Of a stretch of 64,000 nt of DNA, positions 44,249-52,642 are shown piece by piece. The translations under genes and the position numbers were made by a program. Source of the DNA: Saccharomonospora piscinae. GTDB lineage: Bacteria; Actinomycetota; Actinomycetes; Mycobacteriales; Pseudonocardiaceae. A model generated the notes under the pieces. The model was not told the origin of the DNA. It saw only the letters and a list, made by a program, of their open reading frames with translations, and searched no databases. The stretch covers positions 68,798-132,797 of the forward strand of contig NZ_VCEK01000007.1 in the NCBI RefSeq assembly GCF_005862235.1, read 5' to 3'. How positions within the stretch are numbered: the stretch's first letter is position 1; the number at the start of each line of letters is the position of its first letter.

Positions 44249-45186
44249 GCGCCCGGCGGTTCACCACGGCCGACGGGACCTCGCTGGCGGTGGAGTGGGG
44301 CGGTGGTTCCGGCGACTCCGGCGACTTCGGCGACTTCACAGCCGACGGTCCGACCGTGGTCCTGGTCCACGGCTGGACCCAGGACCGCGGGACGTGGGAC
44401 CGGGTCGTCGAGCTCCTGCCGCCGGACGTGCGGTGGATGCGCTACGACCTGCGGGGGCACGGCGAGTCGGCGCCCGCTGTGCCCGGCGGCGCGACCATCG
44501 CCCGGCTCGCCGACGACCTCGCCGAGATCGTGGAGGACGCCGTCACGACCGGGCGCGTGGCACCGCACGGTGGGTTGCTGCTTGCCGGTCACTCCATGGG
44601 CGGAATGACGATCATGGCGCTGGCCGAGCGGCATCCCGAACTGGTGCGACAGCACGCCAGCGGTGTCGTGTTCGTGTCCACGGCGTGTGCCGACATGGGC
44701 CGCGTGACGCTCGGTCTGCCGGGCGCGGCAGGCCGCGCGGCCCACCGCGTCGAGCGCGGGCTCGCCACCGCGCTCGCGGGCTACCGGCGCGACCGGCTCC
44801 CGCTGCGTCCCGCCGTCGCGCGCGTGGGCACCCGGTGGCTGGTGTTCGGTCGCCGGCCCCGGCGCGCCGACGTCGCCTCGGTGACCGACCAGCTGCTGCG
44901 CGCTCATCCGGCGAGCGTCGGGGCATTCCAGACCGAGATCTCCGTCCACGACCGCACCGCCGCACTCGCGACCCTGCGCGGAGTCCCGGGTGCGGTGCTC
45001 ACGGGCACGGCCGACCGGCTGTGCTCACCCCGGCACGCCCGGGCCATCGCCGACGAGCTGGGCTCGGCGCACCTGGTGACGCTGCCGGACGCGGGGCACA
45101 TGCTGGCGCACGAGCGGGCGCACGACGTGGCCGACCAGATCACGGCGGTCGCGGCGCGCCGCGAAGCCGCGCCGCTGCCGAGTTGA
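44245..45186 (+). CDS. Alpha/beta hydrolase coupled to AurF-like gene
   Basis: A 313-aa alpha/beta hydrolase. LVHGWTQDRGTWD forms the oxyanion loop, LLAGHSMGGMTI holds the nucleophile serine, and LTGTADRLCSP and LPDAGHMLAHERA supply the acid and histidine. ATGA overlap with the oxygenase gene suggests a shared role, perhaps hydrolysing a product or precursor. A short Gly/Asp/Ser/Phe-rich insert (GDSGDFGDF) sits near the N-terminus. Confidence 0.85.
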   Translation: MSARRFTTADGTSLAVEWGGGSGDSGDFGDFTADGPTVVLVHGWTQDRGTWDRVVELLPPDVRWMRYDLRGHGESAPAVPGGATIARLADDLAEIVEDAVTTGRVAPHGGLLLAGHSMGGMTIMALAERHPELVRQHASGVVFVSTACADMGRVTLGLPGAAGRAAHRVERGLATALAGYRRDRLPLRPAVARVGTRWLVFGRRPRRADVASVTDQLLRAHPASVGAFQTEISVHDRTAALATLRGVPGAVLTGTADRLCSPRHARAIADELGSAHLVTLPDAGHMLAHERAHDVADQITAVAARREAAPLPS

Positions 45187-45204
45187 GCGGCTGCTCGGCT
45201 GCTC

Positions 45205-45870
45205 TCAGTCCCGACCGGACAGCGGGAAGCCCGCGCCGATGCCCCGCCAGGCCAGCGTGGAGGTGAGCGCCACGGCCTCATCCTGCGACATCGAGCTGTT
45301 GGCCAGCCAGAACCGGGCACTGACCTGGCTCATCCCCACCAGCCCGACGGCCAGCAGGCGGGCCTTCTCCTCGTCGAGACCGGCGTCGGCAGTGATCGTC
45401 TCGGTGATCGCGTCGACGCTGGCCGTCGTGGCCCGGTCCACGGCCTCCTGCACGGACGGTTCGCCACGGAGGTCCGATTCGAACACCATGCGGAACGCGC
45501 CCGCGTCGCCGTTGACGAACTCGAAGAAGGCGCCCACCGCGTTCTTGACCCGCTGCTTGTTGTCCGTCGTGGACGCCAGCGCCTGCTGCACGGCGGACAC
45601 CAGGGTGTCGACGTGGCTTTCCAACAGGGCGATATAGAGGTCGAGCTTGCCGGGGAAGTGCTGGTACAGCACGGGTTTGCTGACGCCCGCGCGCTCGGCG
45701 ATGTCGTCCATCGCGGCGGCGTGATAGCCGTTGGCCGCGAACACCTCCTGCGCGGCGGCCAGCAACTGAGCCCGGCGCTCCGTGCGCGGGAGCCGCACCC
45801 CGCGACCGAACGGTGCCGAGCCGGTCTCCTGGCTCGGCACCTGTGCGCGCGCCTGCCCTGTCTCCGTCAT
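45205..45870 (-). CDS. TetR-family regulator (Rv3208-like)
   Basis: A 221-aa TetR regulator. LPRTERRAQLLAAAQEVFAA, GYHAAAMDDIAERAGVSKPV and LYQHFPGKLDLYIALLE give the helix-turn-helix domain. It resembles Rv3208, which neighbours DUF3107 in M. tuberculosis. The ATG at 45870 follows GGAGGCGGGG. It is divergent from the next hydrolase gene. Target and ligand are unknown. Confidence 0.87.
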   Translation of the reverse strand: MTETGQARAQVPSQETGSAPFGRGVRLPRTERRAQLLAAAQEVFAANGYHAAAMDDIAERAGVSKPVLYQHFPGKLDLYIALLESHVDTLVSAVQQALASTTDNKQRVKNAVGAFFEFVNGDAGAFRMVFESDLRGEPSVQEAVDRATTASVDAITETITADAGLDEEKARLLAVGLVGMSQVSARFWLANSSMSQDEAVALTSTLAWRGIGAGFPLSGRD

Positions 45871-45958
45871 CCCCGCCTCCACTCGAACTTCCCACCGCAG
45901 ACTACTCGTGGGTACGTACCGCACGCCAAACCTGGTGTCCGTCAGGCATGCTGGAACC

Positions 45959-46984
45959 GTGCCCGAAACGTTCACCAGTTCACCCGACAGCCTGACGGGC
46001 GTGGGGGCCAGGCCGCCGCTCACGCACGTGCCGCTGTCGGCCACGCCACTGCCGGACCTCGACGACACCGCCGGACCGTGGCCCGGGACGAGGCGGGAGA
46101 TCGGTGACCTCGCCCTGCACGTGCGGCACACCGAGGACCCGGCGGATCAGCCTGCGCGCCACGGGACGGCGGTGTACGTACACGGGCTCGGCGGCTCGTC
46201 CACCAACTGGACCGACCTCGGCAGGCTGCTGTCGCCACACGCGGCGGGGCAGGCGGTGGACCTGCCCGGATTCGGGTTCTCCGAGCCGCTGGACGGGTTC
46301 ACCTTCAGCCTCGCGGCACACGCCGACGTCCTCGCCGGCTACCTGGCCACCCACACCGAGGCCCCGGTGCATCTGCTCGGCAACTCCATGGGCGGCGCGG
46401 TCGCGATGCTCGTGGCGGCCCACAGGCCCGATCTCGTGCGCACACTCACCCTCATCTCGCCTGCCATGCCCGACCTGCGGCCCGACCCCCGCAGGCTCTC
46501 GGACCCGAGGCTGGCGCTGGCCTACCTGCCGGTCGTCGGCAGGCGGGTGCGGCGCACCCTCGCCGCGCTGACGCCGAGGCAACGCGCCGAGCAGGTCATC
46601 CGGCTGTGCTTCGCCGACCCGGACTCGTTTCCCGCGCGCCGCTTCGACGAGCTGGTCGAGGAACACAGTGCCCGCGCGGCCTACGGCTGGGCCGAACGCG
46701 CGATGGCGCTGAGCACGATGGAGATCTTCCGCGCCTGGTTCACCCGCGGCGCGGGGTCGCTGTGGTCGCTGGCGCCCGGGATCACCGCGCCCACGCTGGT
46801 GGTCTGGGGCACGGAGGACCGGGTGATCTCCGTCCGCCGCGCCCCGAGGACGGCGAAACTGATCCCCCGGGCCCGGCTGTTCGTCGTCCCCAGGACGGGA
46901 CACGTCGCCCAGATGGAGCGACCCACGACCGTGGCCAGGGCCGTACTCGGGCTGTGGGACGGTGTCGACGCCGGGCACTGGTAG
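45959..46984 (+). CDS. Alpha/beta hydrolase
   Basis: A 341-aa alpha/beta hydrolase with VYVHGLGGSSTNWTDL, the nucleophile in LLGNSMGGAVAML, and the distal VVWGTEDRVIS and GHVAQMERP. The GTG at 45959 is preferred; the open frame upstream overlaps the divergent TetR coding sequence. A CATGCT hexamer 7 nt before it suggests a leaderless transcript. Substrate unknown, lipase/esterase-like. Confidence 0.82.
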   Translation: MPETFTSSPDSLTGVGARPPLTHVPLSATPLPDLDDTAGPWPGTRREIGDLALHVRHTEDPADQPARHGTAVYVHGLGGSSTNWTDLGRLLSPHAAGQAVDLPGFGFSEPLDGFTFSLAAHADVLAGYLATHTEAPVHLLGNSMGGAVAMLVAAHRPDLVRTLTLISPAMPDLRPDPRRLSDPRLALAYLPVVGRRVRRTLAALTPRQRAEQVIRLCFADPDSFPARRFDELVEEHSARAAYGWAERAMALSTMEIFRAWFTRGAGSLWSLAPGITAPTLVVWGTEDRVISVRRAPRTAKLIPRARLFVVPRTGHVAQMERPTTVARAVLGLWDGVDAGHW

Positions 46985-47076
46985 GGCGGGCGTGCCCGCA
47001 ACGGGTGACACGGGATCGGCCGAACGCGCCGAGCCGGGCGCGTTAGAGGACGCGATGGTGTGGCACTCTGACACTC

Positions 47077-48177
47077 GTGGAGCGGGTAACAGAAGGAACA
47101 CGAAAGGACCACCGGAACGTCGCGGCGGCCGGTCGCGGTTCCGCTGCTTCCCGTGGTTCCGACGGGCCCGAGCCCGCCGAGGAGGAACACGAGGGCGAGC
47201 GGCGGCGTCCCGGTGAACCGTTGCGTGCCGCGTGGCGCCCCGAGGGCACCCGGACCCGGCACGCGTCGACGAAGTCCGGGCTGAGGCGGTTCACCGCCGC
47301 GTTCGGCTGGCGCGCCTACCTGGTGCCCATCCTGCTCGTCGTCACCGCCCTCGTGGTGTTCGACACCACAAGGGGGTCGGGGGCGTCCGACAACGGGTCG
47401 CCGGACGCCGCGAGCAGCGGTGGCAACGGGGCCGACGAGGAGCAGCGGGCGCCGGTGGCCACCGAGGTCCCGGCCTCACCCGTCGACCTCGACATCCCCA
47501 CCGCCGAACTCCCCGACGGCGGCGACTACACGGAGTCGGGCGAGGGGAGCTGGCACGTCGTCCCGCTCGCCGAGGGCAGTGGCGAGCAGGCGGGCGAGAC
47601 CGGGGAGGTCTGGACGTACACCGTCGAGGTGGAAGACGGGCTCGATCCGGGCAGCTACACCGGAGACGACAGCTTCGCCGCCTCCGTGGAGGCCATCCTG
47701 GCCAGCGAGCGCAGCTGGGTCGGTACCGGCGACGTCGCGATGAAGCGGGTCGACGGCAGCCACCCCGCTCCGCGCTTCCGCGTGAGCCTCACGTCACCCG
47801 AGACGACCGGCGAGCTGTGCGGCACGGCCATCCCGTTCGAGTCGTCCTGTTACAAGAGCACCACCCCGGACGGGCCCCGGGTCGTGATCAACCTCGCGCG
47901 GTGGGTGCGCGGAGCGAAGGCGTTCGGCGGCGACGACACCGGCTACCGCCAGTACGTGATCAATCACGAGGTCGGTCACGCCCTCGGAAACAACCACGTC
48001 GGTTGCCGCGAGGACGCCGAACTCGCGCCCGTGATGATGCAGCAGACGTTCGGCGTCGCCAACGACTACGTCGCGAAGCTCAACGACATGCCCGGCGGCG
48101 ACGTCGGCGCCGTGCCCGCCGACGGCAAGGTCTGCAAACCCAACGCCTGGCCCAACCCGCAGCCGGACGGCGACTGA
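47077..48177 (+). CDS. DUF3152 protein, putative extracellular zinc metalloprotease
   Basis: A 366-aa protein. A charged cytoplasmic N-terminus (1-80) is followed by a membrane helix (AYLVPILLVVTALVVF, about 85-100). A low-complexity linker and an extracellular DUF3152 domain follow, containing NHEVGHALGNNHVGC, a metzincin-like zinc site HExGHxxGxxH. Cysteine pairs (ELCGT, ESSCYK) may form disulfides. It corresponds to Rv3207c next to moeZ. A GGGTGG/CCACCC stem lies just after the stop (48181-48198). Confidence 0.85.
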   Translation: MERVTEGTRKDHRNVAAAGRGSAASRGSDGPEPAEEEHEGERRRPGEPLRAAWRPEGTRTRHASTKSGLRRFTAAFGWRAYLVPILLVVTALVVFDTTRGSGASDNGSPDAASSGGNGADEEQRAPVATEVPASPVDLDIPTAELPDGGDYTESGEGSWHVVPLAEGSGEQAGETGEVWTYTVEVEDGLDPGSYTGDDSFAASVEAILASERSWVGTGDVAMKRVDGSHPAPRFRVSLTSPETTGELCGTAIPFESSCYKSTTPDGPRVVINLARWVRGAKAFGGDDTGYRQYVINHEVGHALGNNHVGCREDAELAPVMMQQTFGVANDYVAKLNDMPGGDVGAVPADGKVCKPNAWPNPQPDGD

Positions 48178-48242
48178 GCGGGGTGGCACGCCCCACCCTC
48201 GCCCACCATGTGGACGGGGAAGACCGGGGCCGCTCGCGCGGT

Positions 48243-48248
48243 TATAGA
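48243..48248 (+). promoter_or_regulatory. -10 element of moeZ
   Basis: TATAGA in otherwise GC-rich DNA, 44 bp upstream of the moeZ ATG, after a terminator-like GGGTGG/CCACCC stem at 48181-48198. The -35 is weak. It suggests moeZ has its own housekeeping promoter. Confidence 0.5.
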
Positions 48249-48292
48249 TGAATGAGACCGCGATTCGCGGACACGCGCGAGATGGAGGACTG

Positions 48293-49468
48293 ATGTCAAC
48301 GCTGCCGCCGCTCGTCGAGCCTGCCGCCGAGCTCACCAAGGAAGAGGTCGAGCGCTACAGCCGCCACCTCATCATCCCGGACGTCGGCATGGCGGGGCAG
48401 AAGCGGCTCAAGAACGCGAAGGTCCTGGTCATCGGTGCCGGTGGACTGGGAAGCCCGGCGCTGCTGTACCTCGCCGCGGCGGGGGTCGGCACCCTCGGCG
48501 TCATCGACTTCGACGTCGTGGACGAGTCGAACCTGCAACGGCAGGTCATCCACGGTCAGTCCGACGTGGGCAAGCCCAAGGCCGTGTCCGCGCGCGAGTC
48601 GATCGCCGAGATCAACCCGCTCGTCGACGTCGTGCTGCACCAGGAGCAGCTCACGACGGACAACGCGCTCGACGTGTTCGCCGGGTACGACCTCATCCTC
48701 GACGGCACCGACAACTTCGCCACGCGCTACCTCGTCAACGACGCGGCGGTGCTGCTCGGCAAGCCGTACGTGTGGGGGTCGATCTTCCGGTTCGAGGGAC
48801 AGGTGAGCGTCTTCTGGGAGGACGCGCCGGACGGCCGGGGACTCAACTACCGCGACCTCTACCCCGAGCCGCCGCCTCCCGGCATGGTGCCGTCGTGCGC
48901 CGAGGGCGGCGTGCTGGGCGTGCTCTGCGCCTCCATCGGTTCGATCATGGTGACGGAGGCGGTCAAGCTCATCACCGGCATCGGCGACCCGCTGCTCGGC
49001 AGGCTCGTCACCTACGACGCCCTGGAGATGCGGTACCGCGAGGTGAAGATCCGCAAGGACCCGGAGACGCCGAAGATCACGGAGCTGATCGACTACGAGG
49101 CGTTCTGCGGTGTGGTGTCCGACGACGCCCAGCAGGCCGCGTCCGACCACACGATCACCCCGGCGGAGCTGCGGGCCAAGTTCGACGCGAGCGAGAACTT
49201 CGAGCTGATCGACGTCCGGGAGCCTCACGAGTACGAGATCGTCAACATCAAGGGCGCGACGCTGATCCCGAAGGACCGCATCCTGTCCGGGGAGGCGCTG
49301 GCCGAACTCCCGCAGGACCGGCCCATCGTGCTGCACTGCAAGTCCGGCGTGCGTTCGGCCGAGGCGCTGGCCGCGCTGCACAAGGCGGGCTTCCGCGACG
49401 CGACCCACCTCGGTGGCGGCGTGCTCGCGTGGGCCAGGCAGGTCGACCCGAGCCTCCCGACGTACTGA
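48293..49468 (+). CDS. moeZ: MoeZ, adenylyltransferase/sulfurtransferase
   Basis: A 391-aa two-domain protein. An E1-like MoeB domain (about residues 10-260: VLVIGAGGLGSPALLYLAAA, the adenylation Arg in RQVIHGQSDVGK, and DGTDNFATRYLVND) is joined to a C-terminal rhodanese domain with active Cys in LHCKSGVRS. It activates and sulfurates ubiquitin-like carriers (MoaD, CysO, ThiS) for molybdopterin and other sulfur pathways. Molybdopterin is needed by the nitrate reductase 1 kb downstream. The ATG follows GGAGGAC. It matches Rv3206c. Confidence 0.93.
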   Translation: MSTLPPLVEPAAELTKEEVERYSRHLIIPDVGMAGQKRLKNAKVLVIGAGGLGSPALLYLAAAGVGTLGVIDFDVVDESNLQRQVIHGQSDVGKPKAVSARESIAEINPLVDVVLHQEQLTTDNALDVFAGYDLILDGTDNFATRYLVNDAAVLLGKPYVWGSIFRFEGQVSVFWEDAPDGRGLNYRDLYPEPPPPGMVPSCAEGGVLGVLCASIGSIMVTEAVKLITGIGDPLLGRLVTYDALEMRYREVKIRKDPETPKITELIDYEAFCGVVSDDAQQAASDHTITPAELRAKFDASENFELIDVREPHEYEIVNIKGATLIPKDRILSGEALAELPQDRPIVLHCKSGVRSAEALAALHKAGFRDATHLGGGVLAWARQVDPSLPTY

Positions 49469-49481
49469 TCACCCCGCAGCC

Positions 49482-49593
49482 TGCGAACACGCCGACACAG
49501 CCTGCGGACACGGCTACACAGCCTGCGGACACGCCGGTGGTGGGGGCCCGCACCGGCGTGTCCGCAGTTCTCGTCGCCGTGTCCGCAGTTCCC
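49482..49593. repeat. Inverted array of 21-bp repeat units
   Basis: Three rightward cores (49482-49496, 49503-49517, 49524-49538) face two leftward cores (49552-49566, 49573-49587) across 13 bp, all on the 21-bp period. A partial third leftward unit starts at 49594. The inner pair is variant (ending GCCGGT and starting ACCGGC) but exactly complementary, giving a 15-bp perfect stem. The array lies 13 bp after the moeZ stop, before a gene on the same strand, and may terminate the moeZ transcript. Confidence 0.9.
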
Positions 49594-49623
49594 GTAGGCC
49601 TGGCGGCGGGGTAACGTCGCCGC

Positions 49624-50409
49624 GTGGATCACCGACCGCCCCCCGAGCACGTCCGCAGGGCGTTCGGGCTGGGCGCGGCCGACGTGACACCCGTGGGGAC
49701 GACGTGGCGAGCCGGGGACGTCGTGCTCGAACCGGTGCGCGACCGCGCGTTCGCGGCGTGGTTGTGCCGGACCCTCGCCGGGTTGGAGCTGCCAGGGCTG
49801 CGGGTGGCACGCCCCATCGGGGCAAGCGACGGCCGCTGGGTGGTCAGCGGGTGGCGTGCTCGCCGGCACGTGTCCGGAGTCGTGGAACACCGTCCCGACG
49901 AGACCGTGCTGGCCGCGGTGCGGTTGCACCAGGCCACCGCGGACTTTCCCCGCCCGCCGGAGCCGTCCGAGCGGGACGACGCCTTCACGCTGGCCGAACG
50001 CATGGCCTGGGACGAGCAGCACCAGGACCTCGACGAGGCCACGGGAGGGCGGCTGTTCGAGATCCTGGCACTGGCGCGCCGTCCGGTCTCCGCGCGGGAC
50101 CAGCTGGTGCATGCCGAGCTGTTCGGCACGTTGCTGTTCGACGGTGACGAGCCGCCGGGGCTGGTCGGTTTCGTCCCCCACTTCCGACCGGCGGAGTGGG
50201 GTGCCGCGGTGGCGGCGGTGGACGCGGTGGCCTGGGGCGGCGCCGACGGGGCGCTGTTGCGCCGCTGGTCGCACCTGCCCGCGTGGCCGCAGCTGCTGTT
50301 GCGGGCGACCCTCTTCCGCCTGGCATGGCACGCCCTGCATCCTGCCTCCGGTGCGACGACGCTGGACGGCCTTCGCCGCGCCGCGAACGAGGTCACCGAG
50401 CTGCTGTAG
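49624..50409 (+). CDS. TIGR02569-type protein (Rv3205c-like)
   Basis: A 261-aa actinobacterial protein of the TIGR02569 family. It starts VDHRPPPEHVRRAFG and contains WRAGDVVLEPVRD, VSGWRARRHVSGV and LVHAELFGTLLFDG. The general layout recalls aminoglycoside-phosphotransferase-like kinases (HxDxxxxNxLF-type loop here HAELFGTLLF), but the catalytic Asp is not conserved, so kinase activity is doubtful. Synteny with moeZ matches Rv3205c-Rv3206c. Confidence 0.78.
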   Translation: MDHRPPPEHVRRAFGLGAADVTPVGTTWRAGDVVLEPVRDRAFAAWLCRTLAGLELPGLRVARPIGASDGRWVVSGWRARRHVSGVVEHRPDETVLAAVRLHQATADFPRPPEPSERDDAFTLAERMAWDEQHQDLDEATGGRLFEILALARRPVSARDQLVHAELFGTLLFDGDEPPGLVGFVPHFRPAEWGAAVAAVDAVAWGGADGALLRRWSHLPAWPQLLLRATLFRLAWHALHPASGATTLDGLRRAANEVTELL

Positions 50410-50539
50410 CGCCGCGCACCTCACCGCGGGCCCCGGGTCGATGCGCGCACACCGCAGCGTGACCGAAACCTGCCGCCTCACGCGCGTAACACGGGATTCC
50501 TAGCGTCGAGAACCGCCGCCGATGAGGCAGGAGGTCCCT

Positions 50540-52642
50540 GTGACGCTGACGGAGTCCGGTCCGGCACCCGCCGACCCCGAGTCCCGCACCGACTCGCACT
50601 GCCCGTACTGCGCTTTGCAGTGCGCCATGACTCTCGGTTCGTCGGGCACCGTCGGGGCCCGCGACTTCCCCACGAACGGGGGAGGGCTGTGTCAGAAGGG
50701 CTGGACCGCGGGCACGCTGCTGGGCTCCCCTGCCCGGCTCACCACACCGCTCGTGCGCGAGGACGGTGAGTTGCGACCCGCGAGCTGGGACACGGCGCTC
50801 GATCTCGTGGCCGCGCGCCTGCGCCGCCTTCGGCGCGACCACGGGCCGGACGCGGTGGCGGTCTTCGGCGGCGGGGGACTCACCAACGAGAAGAGTTACC
50901 TGCTCGGCAAGTTCGCGCGGGTAGCGCTGGGTACCTCGCAGATCGACTACAACGGCCGGTTCTGCATGTCGTCGGCCGCGGCGGCGGGGACGCGGGCGTT
51001 CGGGCTCGACCGGGGCCTGCCGTTTCCGCTGACCGACGTGGGTGAGGCGGATGTGGTGGTGCTCGTGGGCGCGAACCCGGCCGAGACGATGCCACCGTTC
51101 GTGCGCCACCTCCACGGGGCGCGGACGCGCGGCGGGCTCGTGGTGGTCGATCCCCGACGCACGCCGACGGCACAGCTGGCGACCCTGCGACTGGCTCCCG
51201 CGCCGGGGACGGATCTGGCTCTGGCGCTGGGCATCCTGCACGCGACCGTCGAGGCGGGACGAGTCGACGAATCCTTTGTGGAGCAGAGGACGACGGGCTT
51301 CGACGCGGTGTGGCGGGTCGCGGCAGCCTACTGGCCCGAGCGGGTGGAACGCCTTACCGGAGTGGCGGCGGCCGACCAGCGCCGGGTGGCCACGATGCTC
51401 GCCGGAGCGCGCCGTGCCTACGTGCTGACGGCGCGGGGAGCGGAGCAGCACGCGAGCGGCGTCGACACCGTGAGCGCGTGGATCAACCTCGCGCTGGCGC
51501 ACGGCCTGCCCGGGCGGCCCGGATCGGGTTACGGCTGCCTGACGGGGCAGGGCAACGGGCAGGGCGGCAGGGAGCACGGGCAGAAGGCGGACCAGCTTCC
51601 GGGATATCGCCGGATCACCGACCCGGCGGCCCGTGAGCACGTGGCGCGCGTGTGGGGCGTGGCGCCCGCCTCGTTGCCGGGGCCGGGCCGGTCGGCGTAC
51701 GAGCTGCTGGACGCACTGGGCACCGAGGATGGCCCGAAGGCGTTGCTGGTGTTCGGCAGCAATCCCGCGGTCTCGGCTCCGCGCGCGGCGCACGTGGTCG
51801 AGCGGTTGGCGGCGCTCGACCTCCTGGTGACGGCCGATCTGGTGTTGTCGGAGACGTCGGCGCTGGCCGATGTGGTCTTCCCGGTCACGCAGTGGGCGGA
51901 GGAGACGGGCACGATGACCAACCTCGAAGGCCGGGTGCTGCTGCGGCGCAGGGCGCTCCCACCACCGCGGGACGTGCGTACCGATCTCGCCGTCCTGGCC
52001 GCGCTGGCACGACGGCTCGGACAGCCCGCCGCGCGCTTTCCCGCCGAGGCGGAGGAGGTGTTCGCCGAGTTGCGCGCCGCATCGCGCGGCGGGCCCGCCG
52101 ACTACTCGGGCGTGAGCTACGACCGGCTGCGCGCGGGTGAGGCGCTGTACTGGCCGGTGCCGGACGACGACCATCCCGGGACGCCGAGGCTGTTCGTCGA
52201 CGGCTTCGCCCATCCCGACGGCCTCGCCCGCTTCGCCGCGGTGGACCACACCGGGCCCGCCGAAACACCCGACGACGAGTTTCCCTTGGTGGCGACCACG
52301 GGACGGGTGCTCGCGCAGTACCAGTCCGGGGCGCAGACGCGGGCGATCCCGGAGCTGCACGACACAGCGCCCACCGTCGTCGTGGAGGTCCACCCCGACA
52401 CCGCCGTGGGGGCGGGGCTAGCCGACGGGGACGAGGCCAGGGTGGTCTCCCGGCGCGGTGCCGTGCGGGCGCGGGTGCGCACCGAGCCGTCGATGCGCCC
52501 GGACGTCGTGTTCCTTCCGTTCCACTTTCCCGGTGAGCAGCGGGCCAACCTGCTGACCAACCCCGCGCTCGATCCCACGAGCCGCATGCCCGAGTTCAAG
52601 GTGTGCGCCGTGCGCCTGCTGCCCTCCGGTGGTGTGTCGTGA
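50540..52642 (+). CDS. nasC: Assimilatory nitrate reductase catalytic subunit
   Basis: A 700-aa molybdopterin bis-MGD oxidoreductase. The N-terminal [4Fe-4S] cysteines are CPYCALQC and LCQKGW. The molybdenum-ligand cysteine is probably in GRFCMSSAAAAG. MGD-binding stretches (VVLVGANPAETMPPF, LVFGSNPAVSAP, GRVLAQYQSG) follow. It reduces nitrate to nitrite in the cytoplasm. The GTG at 50540 follows GGAGG. NasB-like flavoprotein, nitrate transporter and NirBD genes follow, so assimilation is the likely role. Its stop overlaps the next start. Confidence 0.93.
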   Translation: MTLTESGPAPADPESRTDSHCPYCALQCAMTLGSSGTVGARDFPTNGGGLCQKGWTAGTLLGSPARLTTPLVREDGELRPASWDTALDLVAARLRRLRRDHGPDAVAVFGGGGLTNEKSYLLGKFARVALGTSQIDYNGRFCMSSAAAAGTRAFGLDRGLPFPLTDVGEADVVVLVGANPAETMPPFVRHLHGARTRGGLVVVDPRRTPTAQLATLRLAPAPGTDLALALGILHATVEAGRVDESFVEQRTTGFDAVWRVAAAYWPERVERLTGVAAADQRRVATMLAGARRAYVLTARGAEQHASGVDTVSAWINLALAHGLPGRPGSGYGCLTGQGNGQGGREHGQKADQLPGYRRITDPAAREHVARVWGVAPASLPGPGRSAYELLDALGTEDGPKALLVFGSNPAVSAPRAAHVVERLAALDLLVTADLVLSETSALADVVFPVTQWAEETGTMTNLEGRVLLRRRALPPPRDVRTDLAVLAALARRLGQPAARFPAEAEEVFAELRAASRGGPADYSGVSYDRLRAGEALYWPVPDDDHPGTPRLFVDGFAHPDGLARFAAVDHTGPAETPDDEFPLVATTGRVLAQYQSGAQTRAIPELHDTAPTVVVEVHPDTAVGAGLADGDEARVVSRRGAVRARVRTEPSMRPDVVFLPFHFPGEQRANLLTNPALDPTSRMPEFKVCAVRLLPSGGVS

